Source: Thioalkalivibrio sp. XN8
GTDB taxonomy: Bacteria > Pseudomonadota > Gammaproteobacteria > Steroidobacterales > XN24
Reading direction: 5' to 3'
DNA: 64,000 nt
Assembly (NCBI RefSeq): GCF_011058255.1
Contig: NZ_JAALFH010000065.1
Span: 81,735-145,734 of the forward strand
Under the pieces are notes generated by a model, which made no database searches, had not been told where the DNA came from, and saw only the letters and a program-made list of their open reading frames with translations. Positions 12,530-20,839 of this stretch are shown in pieces. The translations under genes were made by a program, and so were the position numbers. Positions within the stretch are counted from its first letter, which is position 1. Each line of letters starts with the position of its first letter.

Positions 12530-12915
12530 GCCAGCCCCCCGGCAAGGCCGCGCGCCAGGGTCCAGCCGAGGCCGGCGCCGCCGAGAGTGCCAAGCAGGGA
12601 GATGGTCGTCTCCGCCGCGGCCCGGCCGGCCCGGCCGTCGTGCAGCAAGGCGAGCGTCTGCAGGCTGAACGACGACACGGTGGTGTAGCTGCCGAGAAAC
12701 CCGACCACCGCCAGCTGCCAGGCCATGGAGCCCGCGCCGGTCCCGGTCGCCAGCCCGGCCGCCAGGCCGGCGACGAGGGCGCCGCTGACGTTCACGGCCA
12801 GGATGCCCGCGGCGGGCGAGGTGCCGCGGAGCCGGCCAATCCGCTCGGCCAGCCAGAACCGCGCCATGCCGCCGAGCGCGCCGCCGGCGAGCACGGCCGC
12901 CGCGTCAGCGAGCAT
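12526..12915 (-). CDS. crcB: Fluoride channel CrcB/Fluc, second (divergent) subunit
   Basis: 129-aa four-helix CrcB homologue. Seen: VNVSGALVAG (pore Asn, about residue 42) and GSYTTVSSF, in which the first Phe-box position is Val (V80) while the second is kept (F83). It is therefore probably the asymmetric partner of the downstream copy. The frame continues upstream as an open frame, but MLADAAAV is preferred: it starts the first helix and follows AGGGCGG in the 14-bp gap after the M14 peptidase gene. Its stop overlaps the next crcB start. Confidence 0.88.
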   Translation of the reverse strand: MLADAAAVLAGGALGGMARFWLAERIGRLRGTSPAAGILAVNVSGALVAGLAAGLATGTGAGSMAWQLAVVGFLGSYTTVSSFSLQTLALLHDGRAGRAAAETTISLLGTLGGAGLGWTLARGLAGGLA

Positions 12916-12929
12916 GGCGCCGCCCTGGC

Positions 12930-15836
12930 TCAGGGCAGCGGAATCGGCTGGCTCGTACCCATGCCCGGGCCCAGCACCAGCGCATTCTCGAGCACCCGCA
13001 TGGCGCCCAGCTGCGCGGCGCGGAAAGCCGGCGCATGGGCGAACAGGATCACCTGGCCGCGGCCGATACGCTCGCGCGTCACCCAGGCCGAGGAGGAGAT
13101 CCGGGTCCGGGCCTCCGGCCACAGCAGGCCCGACATGCGGACCCTGAGCTCCTGTCCCGCCGGCACCGGCGCCCAGTTCAGCGTGGCCGCCTCGGTGTCG
13201 GCCGGGTTATAGACGCCGATGCGGAACGGGGCATCCACCGGGAACGCCGCCATCAGCACCGGTGACCTGGAGAACAGCACGGGCAGCACTTCGCCCGTGC
13301 CGGCCGCCAGCCAGTGCTTCGTGTCCACGCGCGTGGCCACGATCGCCCCCGAGGGCATCAGCATCGACTGCCACTCGTCGTTGCGCTTGCGGGCTTCGGG
13401 CTCGGGCAGCTCCCCGGCCTCGAGCCACGGGTAGTCGAGTTCCGCCGTGGCTGCATGGCCCCAGGTCGCGGGCCCGTCGGGCACCGGCTGGGCTGCCAGC
13501 CACTCGCGGTGCAGGGTGTCCTGGTACTCCGCCAGCTCCTCGTCGATCACCGCCTCGAGCGGGCGCGTTTCGACCAGCGGGTCGTCGCCGTCCATCAGCG
13601 CCCGCGCCGAGTTGCCGACCGCCACCAGCGTCCCGCCGGCCCGCACCCAGTCCTCCAGCGCGGCACTCAGCCCGGCCGGCAGGGCGCTGCGGCCCCAGCG
13701 CTCCGGCAGGTAGATGACGTTGTAGCGGCGCAGGTCGAAGGCGCCGATACGGCTCTCGTCGAGATGGCTGTGGCGGATGCCGAGGCGATGGTCGAGCGCA
13801 TACCAGGTGGCGCCGAAGTCCAGCATGTTGGTCATGCCGCGCGACACCAGCGCGATGTTGGGCTTGACCAGCAGCTCCCATTCGCGTCCGCCGAGGTCGG
13901 CCAGGTCGCCGGGCGCCAGGCCGTGGCCGAGCGCCAGCAGCGGCAGGCCGAGCTCGGCTGCGACGGTGTGGGCGTCGGCCTGCCAGTCGGGCCGGTCGCG
14001 GTTGTCGTCCAGCGTCACGGCGATGGACCCGAGCGGGAGCGGCTGGCCGTCGAGCTGCGAGGCCTTGCGGCTCGCGCGCACGAAATAACCGCGCTCCATC
14101 ATGCGGCCGGCGAAGGCCAGCGAGCGATCGTCGGCGCCGGACACCGCCACCGCGATGGTCGCCGGGCCCATGGCCGGCGCAGCAGGTGTGGCTACCGGCG
14201 CGGCCAGCTCGACCGGCTCCAGGCCGCTGTCGAGGTGCTGCGGCACGGTCAGCGCCTCCAGCCCGAACATCATGGTGATGTTCCAGCCGGTCGTGTCGTA
14301 GATGGTGCTGCGCCCTTGCTTGAGCACGCGCTCGCGCTCGTTGGCCAGCGCGGTATCGGACATGCGCGGATCGAACTCGAACATCGCGGCCAGCAGCCGC
14401 CCCTCGGGCTGGCGGTTACGCAGCACCAGGCTGCCGGCCGGCAGGTCCACGCCGCGCAGCTCCCGCCCGAGCTGGTCGGTGGCGCTGCCGACCCGGAGCT
14501 GGCGCGTCAGCCGGTGCACTTCGAACCCCTGGATGCGGGCCAGGTCGAGCAGGTTGTCGAGCCGGCCCTGGTTATCGGTCGGCAGGATGACGAAGCTGCG
14601 GCTGCCGTAAGGACCGCGGGCCGAGCTGACCTCGGCACGGTCCGTGGCGAAGGCCTCGAGCAGGTTCCCGCGCTCGCGGCGCAGGGTCTCGAGGTTGGCG
14701 AAGGTCGAGATCACCTGGTGGTGGACAGACTGCCGGTAACTGATCAGCAGCGAGTGCCGCTGCACGCCGTCCTCGGCCAGGCGCGCCTGTTCATACAGGA
14801 TGCCCTGCGAGCCGCGCAGGGCGGCCCACGCGTCGGTGTAGCCCGGGTACCAGTCCTCGTGCCACTCGCCGGTGTAATAGGGATAGCCGTAGCGGTCGAA
14901 AGCCCGCGCCTGGTCCGCGGCAAAGACCTGGCCCATGGGACGCCGATACGGCGGCAGGTGCGGGTTGTGCGGTTCGCGCGCCGGCGAGAACAGGTAGGTA
15001 TCCTGCGCGCCCATTTCGTGGGCATCGACCAACAGCAGCGGCCGCCACTTGGCGATCTCGGGGATGCGGCCGCGGGTCTCGGGATGGCGCGCGTAAATCC
15101 AGTCGCGGTTCAGGTCGAACAGGTAATGGTTGCCGCGGCCGAAGGGCCAGTAGCCGGTGTGCAGCACCGACTGGTCGTCGACATTTGGCTGGGTGCCGCG
15201 CGACTCGGCCAGGCCCTTGATGAAGCGGGCGCGACCGTCCGGGTTCATGTTCGGGTCGACGATGACCACCAACTCTTCCAGCAGCTCCCGAGTCGCTGCC
15301 GAGCGGTCCGCCGCGAGATGGTGGATCACGGCCAGCGCGGCGTCCGAGCCGGAGCTCTCGTTGCCGTGGATGGAATAGGCGAGCCAGGCCACGCCGGGCA
15401 GGCTGTCGATCAGCCGCGCGCGCTCGGCGGCGCTGGTGTTGCGCGGGTCGGCCAGCGCCTGCATGCCGGCCTGGACCTCCTGCGCCCGGGCCAGGTTGGC
15501 CGGCGTCGAGATGACGAGGTAAAGGAGCGGCCGGTCCCCGTAGCTGCGGCCGTATTCGACCAGCTCGACCCGCGGCGAGGCGTCCGCCACCGCCCGCGCA
15601 TAGGCCACCACCTGCTCCGACGTGGCCGTGCGCTGCCCCACGGGAAAGCCGAGCAGCTCGTCCGGCGAGGGCACGGCCGGGTCATGGTCGGCGCCGGCCG
15701 GGTAGATGTCGCGGCCGTATTCAAGGCCGGGCAGCGGCGACGGCGCCAGGCCGGGATAGGGGGTCTGCGCCGCAGCGGGCAGGCCGGCAAGCAGCGCACA
15801 TCCCGCCAGCACGAACAGGGTTCTGGCTCGGCTCAT
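12930..15836 (-). CDS. Secreted M14-family zinc carboxypeptidase-like protein
   Basis: 968 aa with a Sec signal peptide (residues 1-23, ending AAAQ) and an N-terminal M14 domain. Zinc ligands seen: HGNE (H157, E160) and the later His in DAHEMG (H273). DLNRDW (241-246) gives substrate-binding residues, and the expected catalytic Glu is in GILYEQA (about 349). The remaining 600 residues include a possible glutamine-amidotransferase-like or beta-rich region (YNVIYLPERWG, GGTLVAVGNSA) that I cannot assign firmly. Such long M14 proteins are common in protein-degrading gammaproteobacteria. A TAAAAT box lies 34 bp before the ATG. crcB follows after 14 bp. Confidence 0.87.
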   Translation of the reverse strand: MSRARTLFVLAGCALLAGLPAAAQTPYPGLAPSPLPGLEYGRDIYPAGADHDPAVPSPDELLGFPVGQRTATSEQVVAYARAVADASPRVELVEYGRSYGDRPLLYLVISTPANLARAQEVQAGMQALADPRNTSAAERARLIDSLPGVAWLAYSIHGNESSGSDAALAVIHHLAADRSAATRELLEELVVIVDPNMNPDGRARFIKGLAESRGTQPNVDDQSVLHTGYWPFGRGNHYLFDLNRDWIYARHPETRGRIPEIAKWRPLLLVDAHEMGAQDTYLFSPAREPHNPHLPPYRRPMGQVFAADQARAFDRYGYPYYTGEWHEDWYPGYTDAWAALRGSQGILYEQARLAEDGVQRHSLLISYRQSVHHQVISTFANLETLRRERGNLLEAFATDRAEVSSARGPYGSRSFVILPTDNQGRLDNLLDLARIQGFEVHRLTRQLRVGSATDQLGRELRGVDLPAGSLVLRNRQPEGRLLAAMFEFDPRMSDTALANERERVLKQGRSTIYDTTGWNITMMFGLEALTVPQHLDSGLEPVELAAPVATPAAPAMGPATIAVAVSGADDRSLAFAGRMMERGYFVRASRKASQLDGQPLPLGSIAVTLDDNRDRPDWQADAHTVAAELGLPLLALGHGLAPGDLADLGGREWELLVKPNIALVSRGMTNMLDFGATWYALDHRLGIRHSHLDESRIGAFDLRRYNVIYLPERWGRSALPAGLSAALEDWVRAGGTLVAVGNSARALMDGDDPLVETRPLEAVIDEELAEYQDTLHREWLAAQPVPDGPATWGHAATAELDYPWLEAGELPEPEARKRNDEWQSMLMPSGAIVATRVDTKHWLAAGTGEVLPVLFSRSPVLMAAFPVDAPFRIGVYNPADTEAATLNWAPVPAGQELRVRMSGLLWPEARTRISSSAWVTRERIGRGQVILFAHAPAFRAAQLGAMRVLENALVLGPGMGTSQPIPLP

Positions 15837-15869
15837 GGATTCGTCATCCTTGGGTCCGGTAAACCGTCG

Positions 15870-15875
15870 ATTTTA
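15870..15875 (-). promoter_or_regulatory. Candidate -10 box for the M14 peptidase gene
   Basis: Read on the minus strand the sequence is TAAAAT, 34 bp before the peptidase ATG, inside the 59-bp gap after the FGGY kinase. No recognisable -35 element is present. Confidence 0.3.
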
Positions 15876-15895
15876 GCCGGCAATGGCGGGCACAG

Positions 15896-17326
15896 CTAAC
15901 CCAGCAGGCGGCGCCAGGCAGCGTATCGCGCTTCGAACGCGGCGGCCGGCTGCGGCTGGAAGCGCGCATCAGCTGACCGTCGCGGCCGCGGCGCGCCGAG
16001 GAGCCGCGCCACGCCCGACGCGGTGGCCTCCTGGTTATCCTGCGGCCGGACCACGGGCAGGCCGGAGAGATTGGCCAGGCGCTGGCACAGGCCGTCCAGC
16101 TGCGACAGGCCCCCGCTCGCCCGGATCTGCTGCGGCCGCGATTCTCCGTCAGCCGCCAGCATGGCCTCGAGGTTCGCCTGCAGCAGGAAGACGATGCTCT
16201 CGATCACCGCCACCGCCTCGTCCTCGAGTCCCGCCTCGGCGCTGAACCGCACCGGGCAGTCCGGCCGCCAGAAAGGCGAGCCCAGCCCGCCGACGCCATT
16301 GACGAACAGCGGCGGCGTCGGCGCCTCGGCCAGCCAGCGCGGCAATCCCTGCAGCAGCGACTCCACGGAAGTGGCGCGCGCGTCGGCCAGCCATTGCAGC
16401 GCTGACCCCGCGCCGTTCACCGTGCCTTCGAGCACGCGCAACTCGCGCCCCGGCTCGGCCCAGGCGATGCCGCGCAGCAGGCGCGGGTCAGCCGCCGCCG
16501 GATCGGCCACGATGCGCTGCACGAAGGCGCCGGTGCCGAGGTTCACGAACAGCGTGCCGGGACCGGGTTCGTCATGGGCGAACAGCGCCGCGGGCTGGTC
16601 GCCCGCCAGCACCTGCAGCTCGGCGCGCAGCTGGCCCCGCCGCAATGCGCCGAAGCGGCCGCGCCCCGGCACGACGCGCGGCAGGCAGGCGCGCGGCACC
16701 CCGAAGGCGGCGAGCAGTTCCTCCGACCAGTCACCGCCCTCCAGGTCGTACAGCAGGGTGCGAGCGGCGTTGGCCGGGTCCACGACACAGGGGCCCTCCT
16801 CCAGCAGCCGGCAGGCCAGGAAGCTCGCCAGCGGCCCGCAGCACAGCCGTCCCTCGCGCGCGGCCGTCGCCACGGCCGGGAGGTTGTCCAGGCACCAGCG
16901 CAGCTTGCTGGCGCCGTAATGCGGCGAGATCACTAGCCCGGTGAGCCGGTGGACGCGCGCGGGCTCCAGGCCGAGTCCTTGCAGCCAGCCGGCATGGCGC
17001 CGGTCGCGCCAGGACAGCACCGGCGCCAGGGCCGCCCCGCTCGCCCGGTCCCAGCAGGCAATGCTGGAGCGCTGCACCGCCAGGCCCGCGACGACGCCGT
17101 CGGCGGCCCGCACGCCGGCCGCGGCGACGACCTCGTCCACGGCAGTGCAAACCGACTCGACCAGCGCCTCGGCATCGTGCTCCACCCAGCCCGGCCGCGG
17201 CTCGCGCGTGTCCAGCGGCGCCTCGGCGTTCGCAGCCAGTTCCCCCCCGGCGTCGAACAGCAGCGCCTTGCTGGCATGACTGCCCTGGTCCAGGGCGAGG
17301 AAAAAACTCGGGGTCGGGTCCGGCAT
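15896..17326 (-). CDS. FGGY-family carbohydrate kinase, glycerol-kinase-like
   Basis: 476 aa from the chosen ATG (MPDPTPSFF). Actin-fold sugar kinase with ALDQGSHASKALLFD (phosphate-1 loop), SWRDRR, VNLGTGAFVQ (phosphate-2 loop), GLGSPFW and an adenosine-site block beginning RASGGLSQ. These resemble glycerol kinase more than xylulokinase. The catalytic Asp is probably that of AGDQPAALF. The substrate is not certain: glycerol kinases normally read CxYGTG where this protein has VNLGTG, and no glycerol facilitator or regulator is nearby. A longer frame (to 17365) is open, but the ATG at 17326 lies directly before the conserved N-terminal strand. Confidence 0.8.
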   Translation of the reverse strand: MPDPTPSFFLALDQGSHASKALLFDAGGELAANAEAPLDTREPRPGWVEHDAEALVESVCTAVDEVVAAAGVRAADGVVAGLAVQRSSIACWDRASGAALAPVLSWRDRRHAGWLQGLGLEPARVHRLTGLVISPHYGASKLRWCLDNLPAVATAAREGRLCCGPLASFLACRLLEEGPCVVDPANAARTLLYDLEGGDWSEELLAAFGVPRACLPRVVPGRGRFGALRRGQLRAELQVLAGDQPAALFAHDEPGPGTLFVNLGTGAFVQRIVADPAAADPRLLRGIAWAEPGRELRVLEGTVNGAGSALQWLADARATSVESLLQGLPRWLAEAPTPPLFVNGVGGLGSPFWRPDCPVRFSAEAGLEDEAVAVIESIVFLLQANLEAMLAADGESRPQQIRASGGLSQLDGLCQRLANLSGLPVVRPQDNQEATASGVARLLGAPRPRRSADARFQPQPAAAFEARYAAWRRLLG

Positions 17327-17375
17327 CTTTGCATGATGCCAGAGCCCGACCCCGCGCAGTTGCAAGCCTCCTGGC

Positions 17376-20039
17376 TTACTCGGTGATGGTGATTTCCTCC
17401 ACCAGGTTGGCCGCGATGTCGGCCTCGGTGAACCAGAGCTGGCGGAAATCCTTGTTGGAGTACCGCAGGTTCTGGTCGTTGAAGTACGGCGAGTCGGGGT
17501 CCACCGACTGCGAGTAGCTCACGAGGCCGAAGCCGCGCGGACCCGTGTCCGTGAACTCCAGGCCGAAGTGCCAGCTGGTGCCGCGGGCCATGTTCCACCC
17601 GCCGCCCGGCGTGGCCGACAGGCCGGCCGTCTGCGGGATGGTGACCGACGGGATGCGCGGCAGCAGCGTGTCCTCGGCCACCGGCGAAGTCACCACGCCG
17701 ATGGCGTTGAAGGCGCCGTCGAGGCTGCCGTCCCCGCCATGCCAGGGGAACGACGGCCCCAGGTTCACCGGCGTGCCGCCCGGCGGCACCCCGCCGGAGG
17801 GCTGGTAGTACTGGACCGTGCCCAGCGGAGCGTCGTAGGCGATGCCGCCCTGGTCCAGGCGCTCCAGCCCGTCGGCCAGCGACACCAGCATCGGGTCGTT
17901 CGCCAGGTCGACGGGATCGGCCGGCGCCGGTACGCCCGGCGTGGCGACCGGGTCGGCCGGGTCGAAGGGCGCGGTCAGGTGGCTGCCGAACTTGCTGCGG
18001 TAGTCGACGATGAACACGCGGAACACGTGCGCGCCGACGCTGTCCTGCTCGTACACGCCGTCCCAGTTGGCCAGCACGGTACAGGCCGGAGCCACGCTGC
18101 GGCTGCCGCCCGCGCTGAGGTTGACCGGATCGGCGCCCACGGCCGCGCAGCGCGCCCGCAGCTCGTCGAGGAACTCCTCGGCGTACCAGCTGCGGTTGTT
18201 GTGGATGACGCTGATCAGGTCTTCCGCCCCGAACAGCCCGTCCTGGCCCGCCGGCGGGCTGTCGGCGAAGCCGGGGTCGGTCGGGTTCAGCAGCATGTAG
18301 GTGCCGATGCGGGTACGCGGGTTGAGCGCGGTCCGCTCCGGGCCGAACAGCGGCGAGAAGCCTTCCAGCGGCGCATTCACATTGGTGGACCAGAAGCTGT
18401 CGTTGGAGTTCTGGGTGAAGTCGCTGCGCACCAGCTTGGGCCGGTCGTCGTAGGGCACCAGGCCCTTGCAGCGGCCGGGACCGGGGATCCAGTCGTCGCG
18501 CACGCTGTTGCCGTCCAGCAAGGTCAGGCCGGCTTCGAACAGGGCGTTGAAGGCCGGGCTGGCCGCCCGCTTGGCTTCGATCACGCCCAGCGCGATCGGC
18601 GACAGGTTGGGCACCGAGCTGCTGTCGGTGTAGTAGGCGTTGCCCTGGTCGTCGGCGTAGGTCGTGTTGACCCACAGCGTGCCGCGGCACTCGCGGAAGA
18701 CCTGCTCGAACTCGGCGAGGTCGCGCGCCTGGCCCATGCGCAGCCAGGTGTCGAGCAGGCCGTTGGTGTCGGCGTTGGCGTCGCGGTAGGTGTAGGCCGC
18801 CGGCTGCCCCAGGGAACCGGGGCCGCCCCAGGGCGCCAGGCCGCCCTGGGTGACGGCGTCGGCCGCCAGCATCGGGCCGTACTCGGAGAAGTACATGGTC
18901 CGCGCCACCCGGATCGGGTCGGGCGCGCCCACGTTCACCTCGATCTCGAAGGTCTCGGCGGTGATGGGCTTCTCCTCGCCGCCCTTGATGTAGGTCAGCG
19001 GGTCGCCGTCCTTCAGGGTGAGCTCGTAGAGCGTGAAGCGGCGGCTGGTGCTGACGGTGTGGGACCAGCCGAGGTTCTCGTTGAAGCCGATCAGCGGGAT
19101 CGGCGTCGCATGCAGGCCGGCGCCGCGGTAGTTGAGGTAATCCGGCACGGTGATCTGGCTCTCCCAGAAACGCCGCACGCCGGTGTAGGGGAAGTGCGGG
19201 TTGCCCAGCAGGGCCCCGCGCCCGTTCTCGCTCAGCTCCGCGCCGACGCCCCAGGCGTTACTGGCCAGGCCGGTGTCGACATAGTCTTCCCGCGCGCCCG
19301 CATGCCGGCGGGCCAGCAGCGGGGTCTGCTCGAAGATGTCCATCACGGCCGGGTCCTGGACGGCGGCGACCGGGACCGGCGTCGGGTCCTCGCCCGGCGG
19401 CACGGCGATGAAGACCGCGCCGGTGGCGAAGAGGTCGCCGCTGGCGAACTGCGCCACGATGCGATAGTGCGCCACCAGGTCCTCCGGCTCGATCTCCTGC
19501 ACCCACGGCCCGTTGCGGCACTCGGGGGGCAGGTCGGCGGGATCGGTCTCGCGCACGTACTTGTTGTAGCCGGCGGTGAACCCCAGCACCATCGCCCGCG
19601 CCTCGTCCGACATCGCGGCGAATTCCTCGGCGGCGCCGCTGCGGATGCGCTGCGCCAGGTAGCTGAAGTCGTTGATGATGTGCAGGTTGCCGGGGCCCGG
19701 GCCGAAGTACTTGGCCCGCTCGCTGCGCGCCTTGACGAAGGCGTCGGCCAGGTAGCAGACCAGGTCCTGCGCCTGCGCGTAGCCGCTGCCGAAGGCGGCC
19801 GACTCGAGGTTCTCGGCCCGAATGTGCGCCACCCCGTTGGTGGTCCGGCGAATCGTGGCCACCGGGCCGTCGGGGCCGGCATTGACGCGGTCCGGCGGCG
19901 GGTTCAGGTTGACGGTCGGATCCCTGGGGATATCCACGCCGTCGCAGCCGGCGACCAGCAGCGCAGCAGCTGCCAGGTGCGCCATGCCGAGCAAACGGAC
20001 GCGACGACGCGCAGGAGTGCGCGAGTTAGGTGAGTTCAT
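17376..20039 (-). CDS. Penicillin-acylase-family (S45) N-terminal-nucleophile lipoprotein
   Basis: 887 aa with a lipobox (LLVAGC, Cys32), so probably anchored in the outer membrane or periplasm. The family is synthesised as a precursor, cleaved autocatalytically, and hydrolyses amide bonds of acyl compounds. Seen: alpha-chain block NGVAHIRAEN, then the nucleophile Ser260 in LASNAWGVG where the beta chain would begin, NPHFPYTG, and the beta-chain VNTTYADDQGN region. Members include penicillin G acylase and the acyl-homoserine-lactone acylases PvdQ and QuiP; the substrate here is unknown. The ATG is preceded by AGAAGAGGCG and by a good promoter at 20103-20131. Confidence 0.88.
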   Translation of the reverse strand: MNSPNSRTPARRRVRLLGMAHLAAAALLVAGCDGVDIPRDPTVNLNPPPDRVNAGPDGPVATIRRTTNGVAHIRAENLESAAFGSGYAQAQDLVCYLADAFVKARSERAKYFGPGPGNLHIINDFSYLAQRIRSGAAEEFAAMSDEARAMVLGFTAGYNKYVRETDPADLPPECRNGPWVQEIEPEDLVAHYRIVAQFASGDLFATGAVFIAVPPGEDPTPVPVAAVQDPAVMDIFEQTPLLARRHAGAREDYVDTGLASNAWGVGAELSENGRGALLGNPHFPYTGVRRFWESQITVPDYLNYRGAGLHATPIPLIGFNENLGWSHTVSTSRRFTLYELTLKDGDPLTYIKGGEEKPITAETFEIEVNVGAPDPIRVARTMYFSEYGPMLAADAVTQGGLAPWGGPGSLGQPAAYTYRDANADTNGLLDTWLRMGQARDLAEFEQVFRECRGTLWVNTTYADDQGNAYYTDSSSVPNLSPIALGVIEAKRAASPAFNALFEAGLTLLDGNSVRDDWIPGPGRCKGLVPYDDRPKLVRSDFTQNSNDSFWSTNVNAPLEGFSPLFGPERTALNPRTRIGTYMLLNPTDPGFADSPPAGQDGLFGAEDLISVIHNNRSWYAEEFLDELRARCAAVGADPVNLSAGGSRSVAPACTVLANWDGVYEQDSVGAHVFRVFIVDYRSKFGSHLTAPFDPADPVATPGVPAPADPVDLANDPMLVSLADGLERLDQGGIAYDAPLGTVQYYQPSGGVPPGGTPVNLGPSFPWHGGDGSLDGAFNAIGVVTSPVAEDTLLPRIPSVTIPQTAGLSATPGGGWNMARGTSWHFGLEFTDTGPRGFGLVSYSQSVDPDSPYFNDQNLRYSNKDFRQLWFTEADIAANLVEEITITE

Positions 20040-20102
20040 GAAACGACGCCTCTTCTAATATTTGTTGCAACGCGGCGAGAAAGGGTTCCCGCCGAGCCGC
20101 TG

Positions 20103-20131
20103 AACATAGCGGAGGCAGGGAGCGCGGTCAA
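20103..20131 (-). promoter_or_regulatory. Sigma-70-like promoter of the S45 acylase gene
   Basis: On the minus strand TTGACC (20131-20126) and TATGTT (20108-20103) are separated by exactly 17 bp. The acylase ATG lies 63 bp downstream of the -10. This is one of the clearest -35/-10 pairs in the window. Confidence 0.55.
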
Positions 20132-20164
20132 AAGCCCCCGGATGCCAGGAGCGCGAGGGCGGGT

Positions 20165-20839
20165 TCAGGGCAGCTCGAACAACCCGGCCGCGCTGCGGAC
20201 GCCATCGGAAATCGCGACCTCGAGCTTGCCCCCGGGCGCCGCCACGATCACTTCGCCGTCGCGGTCGAGGGCCAGCACCGAACCCGTCGCCGGGTCGCGC
20301 AACCGCAGCACGACGATCGGGCCGACATCCCAGCGGACCCTGACGCGCTCACCCGGCATGGCGGCGATCCGGACCGCCTCGCCACCGGTCAGCGCCGCGA
20401 GCAGGTCCGCCTTCGAGATGGTCGCCGCGCGCGTGACCATCAGGCCGTCGCCGCCATCGAGTTCCAGGGCCGCCAGGCCGGCGGCACCGGCGCTGCCGGC
20501 AGAGACCGGGAGCAGGAAACGTCGCAGCGGCTGGCCCGGGACGGCCGCGAGCGACGCCTCGCCGAACCCCAGCTCGAAGAGCGGCTGGCCATTGTCGTCC
20601 AGGCCGCGCAACCGGTACTGGGCGGGCTCCCCGTGGCCGCCGGCGGCGGCTCCCGCCCCCGGCAAGACCGCCTCCAGCGCCGCGTCCGCATCGCTGAACC
20701 AGCCACCGACGAGCACCGTCTCCTGGTGGACGACCTGGACCGTCGGCCCCGGACCGTCGGGCGTCGGCTGCGGGGCGCAGGCAACCATCGCCAGCACCGC
20801 GGCCAGGCCTGCGCCCAGCCTCCGGGCCCCGCGTCTCAT
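20165..20839 (-). CDS. Small lipoprotein homologous to the C-terminal domain of the adjacent metzincin
   Basis: 224-aa protein with a signal peptide and lipobox-like LAMVAC (Cys21). After a Pro-rich linker, residues 40-224 align by eye with residues 597-788 of the upstream metalloprotease. Shared landmarks: YRLRGLDDNGQPLFEL against NRLRGVTADGEALFDL; RVRWDVGPIVVLRLRD against RLSWDVASSPVALVRD; DGEVIV against SGELRF; ISDGVRSA against LSDGLRTR. It lacks any protease motif. Its ATG overlaps the protease stop (ATGA), so the pair is translationally coupled. I do not recognise the domain. A role as partner, substrate-binding module or inhibitor of the protease is inference only. Confidence 0.8.
   Translation of the reverse strand: MRRGARRLGAGLAAVLAMVACAPQPTPDGPGPTVQVVHQETVLVGGWFSDADAALEAVLPGAGAAAGGHGEPAQYRLRGLDDNGQPLFELGFGEASLAAVPGQPLRRFLLPVSAGSAGAAGLAALELDGGDGLMVTRAATISKADLLAALTGGEAVRIAAMPGERVRVRWDVGPIVVLRLRDPATGSVLALDRDGEVIVAAPGGKLEVAISDGVRSAAGLFELP

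Noticed and set aside
12400-12915. crcB (fluoride) riboswitch
   Set aside because: The sequence upstream of both crcB genes is coding (M14 peptidase or the other crcB), and the riboswitch core motifs are not present.
13314-15899. An 861-codon plus-strand open frame opposite the M14 peptidase gene
   Set aside because: Shadow of the peptidase gene; low-complexity composition and no start signals. A similar 821-codon frame opposite the S45 acylase gene (17568-20033) was rejected for the same reason.
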